Positions 18,284 to 25,541 of a stretch of 55,964 nt of DNA are shown here, in pieces. Below the pieces are notes generated by a model. The model saw only the letters and a program-made list of their open reading frames with translations. It was not told the origin of the DNA and searched no databases. Position numbers and translations under genes: made by a program. Every line of letters starts with the position of its first letter. Positions within the stretch are counted from its first letter, which is position 1. Source of the DNA: DATJHM01 sp035493895 (lineage in GTDB: Bacteria; Chloroflexota; Ktedonobacteria; Ktedonobacterales; Ktedonobacteraceae); contig DATJHM010000232.1 of the NCBI GenBank assembly GCA_035493895.1, forward strand, positions 1 to 55,964, read 5' to 3'.

Positions 18284-18988
18284 GTGGGTACGCCATTTAG
18301 ACAGGAGCAAGTAGCATTGCTCAGTGATTACGATATCGGATCGGCCTATTACGCCGCTTATACGACACTCTGTGCCAACATCCGCTTTAGCTGGGAGGGC
18401 GCGAAAACGCAACAGCATACCGTGTTGCTGGCAGCAGCCACATCCACAGGACAGCATGCGACCGTGGCAGCGAACCTGGCGATAGCAGCGGCACAGAGTG
18501 GGACGCCGACAATCTTGATAGATGCTGACCTCAGCACGCCCTCGTTACAGAAGCGCTTTGGCACCACCCAGCAGCGTGGATTGAGCGATCTGCTGACGGA
18601 AGGAGCGAGCAGGCCACAGACCATCTTTCCCCTGTTAAGTGAGACATTACTGAGCGAGACATTCATACCAAACCTCCGTTTGTTGAGTGCAGGCAGTAGC
18701 CTTTCTCAGCCAGAGCAAGCCCCCCTGCTGCTCTCAAACAGACTGAGTGATATACTGAATGCGTTACGCCAGATACAGGCCGAAGCAGAGAGTCGTCCCA
18801 GCCTGATCATCTTCCACGCGCCACCGATACTTTCGAGTATCAGTACAGCACAAATTAGCGCACTGGTAGACCAGACCTTCCTGGTCATCAGCAACGGGCA
18901 AACGACTCGTACGCAGGCGAGACGTGCTCAGGAGCAGCTTGAAAAAGCTCATGCAACATTGAGTGGCCTCGTCATGTTGGATATATAG
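18284..18988 (+). CDS. CpsD/BY-kinase-like protein with degenerate Walker motifs
   Basis: 234 residues with the P-loop fold of bacterial tyrosine kinases (CpsD, CapB). Walker A-prime is intact (ILIDADLSTPSLQKRFG), but the Walker A segment reads ATSTGQHATVAANLA, lacking GEGKST and its lysine. Walker B reads LIIFHAPPIL with His where Asp is expected, and no C-terminal tyrosine cluster is present. I therefore predict a pseudokinase partner of the chain-length protein rather than an active kinase. The GTG at 18284 has AAGGAG 8 bases ahead and is preferred to an in-frame TTG at 18218. The gene order Wzz then CpsD is the normal one for exopolysaccharide operons. Confidence 0.75.
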   Translation: MGTPFRQEQVALLSDYDIGSAYYAAYTTLCANIRFSWEGAKTQQHTVLLAAATSTGQHATVAANLAIAAAQSGTPTILIDADLSTPSLQKRFGTTQQRGLSDLLTEGASRPQTIFPLLSETLLSETFIPNLRLLSAGSSLSQPEQAPLLLSNRLSDILNALRQIQAEAESRPSLIIFHAPPILSSISTAQISALVDQTFLVISNGQTTRTQARRAQEQLEKAHATLSGLVMLDI

Positions 18989-19051
18989 TAAAAAAAATAC
19001 GTACAGATCATGCGCTGACAGATACAAGAGCTCAAGAGGAGAGAATGTACG

Positions 19052-19747
19052 ATGCAAGGACGACAAGGACCCGGCGATGAGCCCTGGGATAAGTACGCCA
19101 GCCAGCGTCTGGAAGCATTAAGTCAAACCAGCAGGCAGCGTGCTATTCAACGTCCAGCACAGATGGCACAACGTCCAGCACATAGACCTATCAGTGAGAA
19201 CGCCAGAACGCCACGTGTTGGCCGTTTGAGGAAGCAGGACGCCCCACAGCGCCCATTTCGTCAACGTGTTTTATTCTGGGGATGTGGGCTGCTGATCTTC
19301 GCAGTATTGGTCTCGGTAGGTACCTATATTGGCTTTAATTTGCTCAATGCTGCGGGCAATAGTTCTGGAGCGGCAAAGAACGTAGCCGATTTTCTCGAAT
19401 CGGTTCAGGAGGCAAAATACGACCAGGCTTATACCTATCTGAGCCCGGCAATTACCCTCCATCTTGCACAGGATGACTTCATCAATCGTGCAAAAAATGA
19501 CGATCTCTGCTTTGGTACGATCAAAGATTACACCATCGTCCAGAATAGCACAGTTTATCAGAGCAACACGCAGAGCAACACGCAGAGTTACACCTATACT
19601 TATACAATTACGCGCGCGAAACAAAAGCAGCCATATCAGCTTCATATCACCTTACAACAGGACCCGAACGCCGCAAACACCTGGAAAATCACAGATTATA
19701 GCAACGATCTTGGTCCCACAGGTCAACCGGTAGCGGCCTGCAAATAA
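19052..19747 (+). CDS. Membrane-anchored protein with NTF2-like (DUF4878-type) domain
   Basis: 231 residues. A basic, Gln/Arg/Pro-rich cytoplasmic N-terminus of about 75 residues contains a near-repeat (RPAQMAQRPAHRP). It is followed by one membrane helix at about 77-98 (LLIFAVLVSVGTYIGFNLL) and an external domain of about 130 residues resembling DUF4878/NTF2-like folds (FLESVQEAKYDQAYTYLSP). It ends the exopolysaccharide operon, 63 bases after the CpsD-like gene. Its role is unknown. It also contains a short Ser/Asn/Thr/Gln repeat, SNTQSNTQS, encoded by a duplicated 12-base unit. Confidence 0.7.
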   Translation: MQGRQGPGDEPWDKYASQRLEALSQTSRQRAIQRPAQMAQRPAHRPISENARTPRVGRLRKQDAPQRPFRQRVLFWGCGLLIFAVLVSVGTYIGFNLLNAAGNSSGAAKNVADFLESVQEAKYDQAYTYLSPAITLHLAQDDFINRAKNDDLCFGTIKDYTIVQNSTVYQSNTQSNTQSYTYTYTITRAKQKQPYQLHITLQQDPNAANTWKITDYSNDLGPTGQPVAACK

Positions 19748-19756
19748 ACTTCTCAG

Positions 19757-19784
19757 CGGGGCTCGTCCATGTCCGCGAGCCCCA
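19757..19784. terminator. Bidirectional hairpin between convergent genes
   Basis: GGGGCTCG and CGAGCCCC form an 8-bp GC-rich stem between the end of the exopolysaccharide operon and the convergent acyl-CoA dehydrogenase. No U-tract follows on either strand. Confidence 0.45.
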
Positions 19785-19801
19785 CCCTCATGTACTCGTG
19801 A

Positions 19802-20989
19802 TCAAGAGAAGGCGTTGATGCCAGTGAGAGCCTGCCCGATGATGAGCGTATGCACATCGTCGGTTCCTTCGTAGGTAAAGACCGATTCCAGATTGTTCAT
19901 GTGGCGGCTGATAGGATACTCCAGAGTGATCCCATTGGCTCCGAGAATGCTGCGAGCTTCCCGCGCCGTCTCGAGCGCCTCACGTACATTATTTCGTTTG
20001 GCGATAGAAATCTGTACAGGATGTAACAACCCTTCATCTTTTAAGCGTCCAAGCTGGAGTGCGAGCAATTGCGCCTTTACGAGCTCGGTTGCCATAAGAG
20101 CCAGTTTGCGCTGAACCAGCTGGAAGCTCGCAATGGGGCGCTTGAATTGCACACGGGTCAGCGCATAGTCCAGAGCGGCTTCGAAACAGGCACGAGCCGC
20201 GCCAGTCGCGCCCCAGGCAATACCGTAGCGTGCCTCATTCAGGCAGGAGAGAGGGCCGCGCATACCGCGCACCCCAGGCAGCATATTCGCTACGGGAATC
20301 CGGCAATCGGCAAAGTGTAATTCCGAAGTAACCGAGGCGCGTAGAGAAAGCTTATGCTTGATATCACTGGTACTCAAGCCCGGAGTACCTTGCTCGACCA
20401 GAAAACCACGTATGCCATCTTCTGCCCGCGCCCAGACCACAGCCAGATCAGCAATACTGCCATTCGTAATCCACATCTTGGTGCCATTGAGCACGTAGCT
20501 CTCGCCATCCCTGCGCGCGGTCGTGCTCATCGCAGAGGGATCGCTACCGGCATCGGGCTCCGTCAGGCCAAAGCAGCCAATGACCTCTCCCTGTGCCATG
20601 CGCGGTAGCCAGTGCGCTTTCTGCTCCTCAGAGCCAAAGGCAAGAATGGGAAACATCGCCAGCGAGCCCTGGACAGAGACAAAAGAGCGTAACGCGCTAT
20701 CCCCCGCCTCCAGTTCCTGACAGGCCAGCCCGTAACAGACAGCATTCATGCCAGCACAGCCATAGCCTTGCAAATGCATCCCCAGAAGTCCCAGATCGGC
20801 CACCTCGTGTACCAACGAACGCGGAAACGTAGCGGCCTCGAAATGCTCGCCAATAATGGGAAGGACGCGCTCCTGCACAAACTTGCGCACACTATCCCTG
20901 ACCAGACGCTCTTCCTCAGAAAGTGAATGATCGAGATTATAGAGATCGCCGGGCGTGGGCGACGGTGCCTTCCGCTCCTCAGAAATCAT
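19802..20989 (-). CDS. Acyl-CoA dehydrogenase, glutaryl-CoA dehydrogenase type
   Basis: 395-residue flavoprotein that oxidises, and in this subfamily also decarboxylates, glutaryl-CoA to crotonyl-CoA in lysine and aromatic degradation. The N-terminal helical domain has the GCDH-like segment SALRSFVSVQGSLAMFPI. The middle beta domain has CFGLTEPDAGSDPSAM and MWITNGSIADLAVVWA, which contact FAD. The C-terminal domain ends with ILGANGITLEYPI and the catalytic Glu in FTYEGTDDVHTLIIG. The GCDH features separate it from short-chain enzymes, but isobutyryl- or other acyl-CoA specificity cannot be fully excluded. The ATG at 20989 follows AAAAGGAGC; a longer in-frame start was rejected. Confidence 0.88.
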   Translation of the reverse strand: MISEERKAPSPTPGDLYNLDHSLSEEERLVRDSVRKFVQERVLPIIGEHFEAATFPRSLVHEVADLGLLGMHLQGYGCAGMNAVCYGLACQELEAGDSALRSFVSVQGSLAMFPILAFGSEEQKAHWLPRMAQGEVIGCFGLTEPDAGSDPSAMSTTARRDGESYVLNGTKMWITNGSIADLAVVWARAEDGIRGFLVEQGTPGLSTSDIKHKLSLRASVTSELHFADCRIPVANMLPGVRGMRGPLSCLNEARYGIAWGATGAARACFEAALDYALTRVQFKRPIASFQLVQRKLALMATELVKAQLLALQLGRLKDEGLLHPVQISIAKRNNVREALETAREARSILGANGITLEYPISRHMNNLESVFTYEGTDDVHTLIIGQALTGINAFS

Positions 20990-21186
20990 CGTTATTGCTC
21001 CTTTTCCTATTTTCGTGCTGAACATCTTCTGCTATTATATAGTACAAACAGGAAACGCACAGAGTAGACAGCATGCAACATTTTCCTTGTGCAGCGCGTA
21101 TATGAGTAGCATAAAGAACGTTCAAGCATGTTCGCAGCAGGTCTCGAGAAATGACCCGGCCCTATGGAAGGAGAACTTTACCCTCT

Positions 21187-21846
21187 ATGCCCAAGATCGA
21201 CAGACGGCGCACAAGAAGAGTGAGCACCTTCCCCTTCCGTACCAGATTGCCGCAGCACTACCACGCGCCCGAATTTCCCATCGTACAGATTGCAGTGATC
21301 GCGCTCCTGATAGGGCTACTCCTGGCAGGCATCACCATCTCGATACGCTCATTTCTCATCGACACATTTTTTCGCCCGGCCTCAGAGTATTCCGTCGTCG
21401 GCTCCCCCACCATCGATGTTGAACACATTAATCTCGTACTCGCACATTATCACTCGCCAGCAACCGATAAAGGGCAGGCACTTTATGACTATGGGAAAGA
21501 CTATGATATCGATCCGGCCTATGCCTTAGCATTTTTCATGCATGAAAGCAGTTTTGGGACACGAGGAGTTGCAACCAAAACGCACTCACTGGGCAATATT
21601 CGCGCGACCCCGGGGCATCCCTCCTATGATGGTTTTCGGTATTATGCGACCTGGGAAGAGGGATTTCAGGACTGGTATCGGCTGATCGCGCAGCAATACG
21701 TCGCGAACTGGGGATTATCAACCGTAGATCAAATCATTCCAGTCTATGCACCAGCAGCCGATCATAACAACGAAGAGTTTTATATCCAAAGCGTGAAAAA
21801 AGCCGTGAAAACCTGGCGAGCAGGCGGTCTTATCGTCACTACATAG
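21187..21846 (+). CDS. Membrane-anchored glucosaminidase-like muramidase (GH73 type)
   Basis: About 219 residues. A basic N-terminus and one helix at about residues 35-57 (IAVIALLIGLLLAGITISI) anchor the protein. The external part is a lysozyme-like domain with the likely catalytic Glu in FFMHESSFGTRGVA, then SLGNIRATPGHPSYDGF and TWEEGFQDWYRLI, typical of endo-beta-N-acetylglucosaminidases that cut peptidoglycan. The start is uncertain: the ATG at 21187 has GGAGAA 13 bases upstream, and an ATG at 21151 is also in frame. It is divergent from the dehydrogenase and has the same direction as the dihydrouridine synthase downstream. Confidence 0.75.
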   Translation: MPKIDRRRTRRVSTFPFRTRLPQHYHAPEFPIVQIAVIALLIGLLLAGITISIRSFLIDTFFRPASEYSVVGSPTIDVEHINLVLAHYHSPATDKGQALYDYGKDYDIDPAYALAFFMHESSFGTRGVATKTHSLGNIRATPGHPSYDGFRYYATWEEGFQDWYRLIAQQYVANWGLSTVDQIIPVYAPAADHNNEEFYIQSVKKAVKTWRAGGLIVTT

Positions 21847-21971
21847 GAGTGGGAAAGAGCCGGGATATAGACTGCAATTCCCGTTTGGCATATAATAGCA
21901 GGACAAATTGGGAACAAAAAGATCTGCAAAAAATAGCAGCAAGCGAAAAAGCATACAGGAAGAGTAACAGA

Positions 21972-22958
21972 GTGGACAAGCGCGAGTATCCCCACAATTT
22001 CTGGCAAACATTAGAAAAACCGATATTTATCCTGGCCCCGATGGAAGATGTCACCGACACCGTCCTCAGACAAGTGATAGCCCGCTACGGGAAACCGACG
22101 GTCTTTTTTACCGAATTTACCAATGTAGAGGGGATGTTTTCCAAGGGCGAAAAACACGTTGTCCATAGACTGCAATATACCGAAACAGAACGGCCTCTCG
22201 TCGCGCAAATCTGGGGATCTCAGCCTGAGAACTTCGCGAAAGCAGCAAAAAAGCTGATAGATATGGGCTTCGATGGAGTGGACCTGAATATGGGATGTCC
22301 CGCCCAGGGTCCAGTAAGTAGAGGAGTCTGTTCGGGTTTAATCAACGACAGACCACGCGCCAAAGAGATTATTGATGCAACAAAAGAAGGGGCAGCAGGT
22401 ATCATCCCGGTGAGCATCAAAACGCGTTTAGGTTTTCGGGCAATAGACCTCGCGTGGATACAATTTATCCTGGAACAGAAGCCAGCAGCACTCACCGTTC
22501 ACCTGCGCACCGTCTCCGAGATGTCCAAAGTGCCAGCCCATTGGGATAGAATGAAAACGCTTGTTGAGATGAGAGATGCGCTGAGCAGTGAGACACTGAT
22601 TATCGGAAATGGGGATATCAAGTCACTCAACGAAGCGAGACAAAAAGTGGCCGAAGCGGGCGCAGACGGCGCGATGGTCGGCAGAGGTATTTTTGAGGAC
22701 CCCTTCCTCTTTTCAGAGCAGACCGCATTAAGCGACAAGACGCCGGAAGAAAAAGTGCAGTTGCTGCTTGAGCACATGCGGCTCTGGAGTGACACCTGGG
22801 GGACAAGCAAGCATTTTCCGACCCTGCGAAAATTCTTTAAAGTCTATGCGAACGGATTTCCGGGGGCGCAAGATTTACGCATAAAACTCATGGAAACGCA
22901 GAATCCGGAAGAGACAGAACAGATTGTTGCAGCATTTCTGCAATCTTTCTCTTACTAA
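21972..22958 (+). CDS. tRNA-dihydrouridine synthase family protein
   Basis: 328-residue FMN-dependent TIM-barrel enzyme that reduces uridine in tRNA D-loops. The N-terminal barrel strand FILAPMEDVTDTVLRQVI is the Dus signature. The strand FDGVDLNMGCPAQGPV is followed by RGVCSGLI, where the Cys is the likely catalytic acid, and VHLRTVSEMSKVPAHWD and GADGAMVGRGIFEDPFLF carry flavin phosphate contacts. In this subfamily the usual lysine after GCP is replaced, so the substrate position is uncertain. I chose GTG at 21972, preceded by AGGAAGAG, because the upstream in-frame extension from 21849 is low-complexity and poorly conserved-looking. A strong terminator follows. Confidence 0.87.
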   Translation: MDKREYPHNFWQTLEKPIFILAPMEDVTDTVLRQVIARYGKPTVFFTEFTNVEGMFSKGEKHVVHRLQYTETERPLVAQIWGSQPENFAKAAKKLIDMGFDGVDLNMGCPAQGPVSRGVCSGLINDRPRAKEIIDATKEGAAGIIPVSIKTRLGFRAIDLAWIQFILEQKPAALTVHLRTVSEMSKVPAHWDRMKTLVEMRDALSSETLIIGNGDIKSLNEARQKVAEAGADGAMVGRGIFEDPFLFSEQTALSDKTPEEKVQLLLEHMRLWSDTWGTSKHFPTLRKFFKVYANGFPGAQDLRIKLMETQNPEETEQIVAAFLQSFSY

Positions 22959-23010
22959 GCATATACTCGTTTCCGTTCTGCATATAAAACAAAAGCCCAG
23001 AGAAACGCCA

Positions 23011-23047
23011 GACGCCGGTAAAACAACTTCTTTGTTTTACCGGCGTC
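23011..23047 (+). terminator. Intrinsic terminator after the dihydrouridine synthase
   Basis: A perfect 16-bp stem (GACGCCGGTAAAACAA with its complement) closed by a 5-base loop, followed by ATTTCTT. The rest of the stretch to 23346 is AT-rich with no supported gene. Confidence 0.75.
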
Positions 23048-23346
23048 ATTTCTTACCAGAAAAGTGCCACAGAATACACAGATATCATTATACAGATATC
23101 ATAAAAAGCGTGATATATCGAGAAACTTATCTACAATTAAAATTTAATCAGTCTATTTTTGTGTACGTACAGGCACGACCCTACTATTCATATGTAAATA
23201 AGTGGATACATCGAGTATCAAGTTACATTGTTCCCAGAACAGGACAGGTATGACAGCTTCGGGCAAGAAAAGAAAGAAGCGACACAAATGAGGATAACTA
23301 TGCTCTTAGGATCACTTTCCGAGGCGAGAGGGGAAGAAGGAGATGG

Positions 23347-23372
23347 CCTCCCCGTGCCACATTGCACGGAGG
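23347..23372 (-). terminator. Hairpin after the 66-residue ORF
   Basis: On the minus strand CCTCCGTGC and GCACGGGGAGG form a GC-rich stem with a 6-base loop, directly downstream of the stop codon at 23374. Confidence 0.45.
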
Positions 23373-23373
23373 A

Positions 23374-23574
23374 CTACACCAGGACTTCGCTAATCTCTCC
23401 CACCAGTTGCTGAATTTCGCGCAAGCGGCGTTCGGCCACTTCAACATTCTCTAAAGCCTGTGCCAGGATACGCGCCTCCAGCGACGGATACGACTCGGCA
23501 ATTTCAGGATCAATGGAGCCGCCAATGAGCTCAAGAGCCCGGCTCAGATTGTTTTCTACTAATGCGGTGGACAT
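23374..23574 (-). CDS. Small hypothetical protein, helical
   Basis: 66 residues and not recognised. The second half (residues about 30-64) is a charged, Leu-rich helix likely to form a coiled coil (LAQALENVEVAERRLREIQQ), and the protein is rich in Glu and Leu with no cysteine. The ATG at 23574 is preceded by GGAGGGGTACCGAACG, a strong ribosome binding site, and a GC-rich hairpin follows the stop, so it is probably a real gene. No informative neighbours. Confidence 0.55.
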   Translation of the reverse strand: MSTALVENNLSRALELIGGSIDPEIAESYPSLEARILAQALENVEVAERRLREIQQLVGEISEVLV

Positions 23575-24089
23575 CGTTCGGTACCCCTCCAAAATCTTTT
23601 TTTGATGGTTCTGAGTAAGACGAGGATCTATCTATTTACAACAGCTTCCAATAGACGACGCACGCTACCAGATACTTCTACAACTCATTACGTAAGCAGA
23701 ACACATTTGGTTACATGTGATACCTGACTCAGCTAGATGTGCTATCGACTTCTTACGTCTATGTCTATATTACACGAGATGAACAAAAGACCCAAATAAA
23801 ACCACCAACAGTCCTATTCATCAGGCCATTGAGTACCAGAGGAAGAAAAACGTCGATTCGCGCCATTGCGCGGTTACACAATGACACATAAGTAGCATAA
23901 AGGTTTTTGGGTGACAAGACCATCAGGTATCCACATGATTCTTTATCAGGTAGATACCTGATATTTTCCTCCATACTCTTTTTATCATGAGAATCATCTT
24001 TTTGCCATGATTGTCCGTTGAACAACTTTTAATAAATATTTATAGTACATAAAATTTCGCTTAGAGCCGTAATTGCAGTGCTTTATTTG
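23575..24089. other. Gene-free stretch upstream of the SRPBCC gene
   Basis: AT-rich intergenic DNA. An 86-codon minus-strand ORF lies here, but it lacks a ribosome binding site and family features, so I left it out. Nothing else is supported apart from the promoter that begins at 24090. Confidence 0.4.
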
Positions 24090-24119
24090 TTGATTTCCAT
24101 AAAAATAAGGTGGTATCAT
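24090..24119 (+). promoter_or_regulatory. Putative promoter of the SRPBCC gene
   Basis: TTGATT (24090-24095) and TATCAT (24114-24119) are separated by 18 bases and lie about 50 bases before the start codon. Confidence 0.45.
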
Positions 24120-24166
24120 TAATGTTATACAAAGCGAAAATATTCAGACAAAGGAGGAAAACCGTC

Positions 24167-24892
24167 ATGGCAAACTATACAGAACATCATGCGTCAGTAG
24201 TGGTAAACGCACCAGTACACCAGGTGTATTCCCTGTTTTCGCACTTTAACGACTTTCCAAAGTTCATGAGCTTTGTGAAAGAGGTGACCTACCAGAACGA
24301 GACGAACAGCCACTGGGTCGCAGATGTTGCGGGGCGGCACGAGTGGGATGCGGTGAATGACCAATGGGTTGAAGATCAACAGATCAGCTGGCATTCGACC
24401 CAGGGATTGAATAATTTCGGCTCCGTGACCTTTGAGCCACAGGGCCCAGCTGAGACAAAAGTAGATGTGTCCATCAGCTACGAGCCACCCGCAGGCATTC
24501 TGGGTGAAATGGGCGAGAAGCTGGGTGTGGGAAGCCGCTTCGACTCAGCATTGCAGAATGATCTGGAGCATTTTGCGCGTATGGTTAATCAGGCTCCAGC
24601 TGGCGGGCTTGATCCTAATTCCTCAAACTATCTGTTCCATAGCGAAAGCGCGGCCGCAAAAGGAACGACAACCGAGCGTCAGAACGAGACGATGTATGAT
24701 CAGCGTGCAGGTAGCATGGAACAGGCTAACGAGCCCCAGTATGATCAGCGTGCAGGTAGCATGGAACAGGCTAACGAGCCTATACGTCAGCCCGGAGAGA
24801 GTGATCGTCCAATCCTCGACAGGGATATCACCGGAAGAACGAATCGTGACCTGCCGTATGAAGAAGACGATACCAATAAAAGTGCCTGGTAA
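24167..24892 (+). CDS. SRPBCC-family (polyketide cyclase/CoxG-like) protein with repeated acidic tail
   Basis: 241 residues. Residues about 1-145 form the START/SRPBCC lipid-binding fold (VVVNAPVHQVYSLFSHFNDF near the N-terminus, and a closing helix around FDSALQNDLEHFARMV). Its function is not known beyond probable binding of a hydrophobic ligand. The last 90 residues are polar and likely disordered. They include two tandem copies of the 15-residue unit YDQRAGSMEQANEPQ/I, then an Asp/Glu/Arg-rich end. The ATG at 24167 has AAGGAGGAAAACCGTC before it; an earlier in-frame start was rejected. Similar SRPBCC proteins of Chloroflexota are often stress-related, which is inference only. Confidence 0.83.
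   Translation: MANYTEHHASVVVNAPVHQVYSLFSHFNDFPKFMSFVKEVTYQNETNSHWVADVAGRHEWDAVNDQWVEDQQISWHSTQGLNNFGSVTFEPQGPAETKVDVSISYEPPAGILGEMGEKLGVGSRFDSALQNDLEHFARMVNQAPAGGLDPNSSNYLFHSESAAAKGTTTERQNETMYDQRAGSMEQANEPQYDQRAGSMEQANEPIRQPGESDRPILDRDITGRTNRDLPYEEDDTNKSAW
24695..24784 (+). repeat. Tandem 45-bp in-frame duplication
   Basis: Two copies of a 45-base unit (24695-24739 and 24740-24784), identical over at least the first 41 bases, lie inside the SRPBCC gene and give two 15-residue repeats. The near identity suggests a recent duplication. Confidence 0.85.
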
Positions 24893-24917
24893 ACAGATTT
24901 AAAGAGAATATGTCATT

Positions 24918-24961
24918 AAAAAGGGCATTGGCGGGGCCTGTTTCCCTGCCAATGCCCTTTT
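24918..24961 (+). terminator. Intrinsic terminator of the SRPBCC gene
   Basis: AAAAGGGCATTGGC pairs with GCCAATGCCCTTTT across a 15-base loop, ending in TTTT. Very strong. Confidence 0.8.
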
Positions 24962-25068
24962 CAGATCGTGTTTCACATACACATAAAAATGTGGTGTGAA
25001 CGCCCACAGAGCGAGAAGTGGCGACAAAAATCGCCTCGGGGGCCGCTTTATTTTTGCGGAAACCGGCC

Positions 25069-25097
25069 TTGACTTTGCCAAAAAGATATGTTATGGT
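25069..25097 (+). promoter_or_regulatory. Strong promoter of the orphan small-ORF unit
   Basis: TTGACT (25069-25074) and TATGGT (25092-25097) are separated by exactly 17 bases. The predicted transcription start is near 25104. No annotated-size gene follows on this strand before the terminator at 25487-25528. Confidence 0.65.
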
Positions 25098-25198
25098 ACA
25101 TATATTCCTAAGGAATAGGAAGCTACCAGGGAACTCAACAGACCCTGGCACTTGGCTGAATGGCCTTGCATTGTCCATAATCCGAAGGGAGGTACACA

Positions 25199-25258
25199 AT
25201 GCTATTGACCAAGAAACCAGTTCGCCTTATGGGGATGGTATTTCAGATTGACAAGTAG
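25199..25258 (+). CDS. Tiny ORF 1 (19 residues)
   Basis: Encodes MLLTKKPVRLMGMVFQIDK. The start lies 5 bases after GGGAGGT. It is basic at the N-terminus and weakly amphipathic. It sits in a promoter-to-terminator unit with two more tiny ORFs. Function unknown; expression is predicted only from the ribosome binding site and the strong promoter. Confidence 0.35.
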   Translation: MLLTKKPVRLMGMVFQIDK

Positions 25259-25400
25259 TGCCCGTAAATGCGGGCTTGCGGATCCCCTGAGCGTCTGACC
25301 ACCTCCTGAAATTTCGTCTGCTGCAATATATTGCAGGCACCCAAGTCTCTCAACGACTTACTGTTGGGGAGGGGCAGAGGTAAACAGGGGGAGAGAATTT

Positions 25401-25454
25401 ATGACATTAGGTTGGGGTAAATTTCTTAACCTACGTGGATTAGGACTCGGTTGA
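25401..25454 (+). CDS. Tiny ORF 2 (17 residues)
   Basis: Encodes MTLGWGKFLNLRGLGLG, rich in Gly and Leu, with CAGGGGGAGAG about 6 bases upstream of the ATG. The composition is unlike ORF 1. It may be a small membrane-active or leader peptide; this is inference. Confidence 0.35.
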   Translation: MTLGWGKFLNLRGLGLG

Positions 25455-25475
25455 CGTAAAACAGGAGCATAAAAA

Positions 25476-25499
25476 ATGGAAGAATTGAGCGTTGGATAA
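25476..25499 (+). CDS. Tiny ORF 3 (7 residues) overlapping the terminator
   Basis: Encodes MEELSVG after ACAGGAGC; its stop codon lies at the end of the 5' arm of the terminator stem. A ribosome here would cover the stem, so translation could influence termination. It may also be chance. Confidence 0.2.
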   Translation: MEELSVG

Positions 25500-25528
25500 C
25501 CGTGATTATCCAACGCTCTTCTCGTTTT
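25487..25528. terminator. Terminator of the small-ORF unit, probably shared with lepA
   Basis: GAGCGTTGGATAA pairs perfectly with TTATCCAACGCTC over 13 bp with a 6-base loop, followed by TTCTCGTTTT on the plus strand. On the minus strand the stem is followed by a T-rich run ending in TTTTTT, so it may also end the lepA transcript. Confidence 0.8.
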
Positions 25529-25541
25529 AGCGCCTCTTTTT

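Larger units (their letters stand above)
25104..25528 (+). ncRNA. Predicted 425-nt transcript with three tiny ORFs and internal structure
   Basis: The segment between the promoter at 25069 and the terminator at 25487 contains local stems: TATTCC/GGAATA at the start, CCAGGG/CCCTGG around 25130, and CCCG/CGGG around 25261. It also contains ACCTCC (25301-25306), which is complementary to the ribosome binding site GGAGGT (25188-25193) of the first tiny ORF. I do not recognise an Rfam family. It could be a small-peptide mRNA, a regulatory RNA, or both. Confidence 0.45.

Noticed and set aside
23765..24025. 86-codon minus-strand ORF
   Set aside because: No ribosome binding site and no recognisable domain; AT-rich intergenic DNA.
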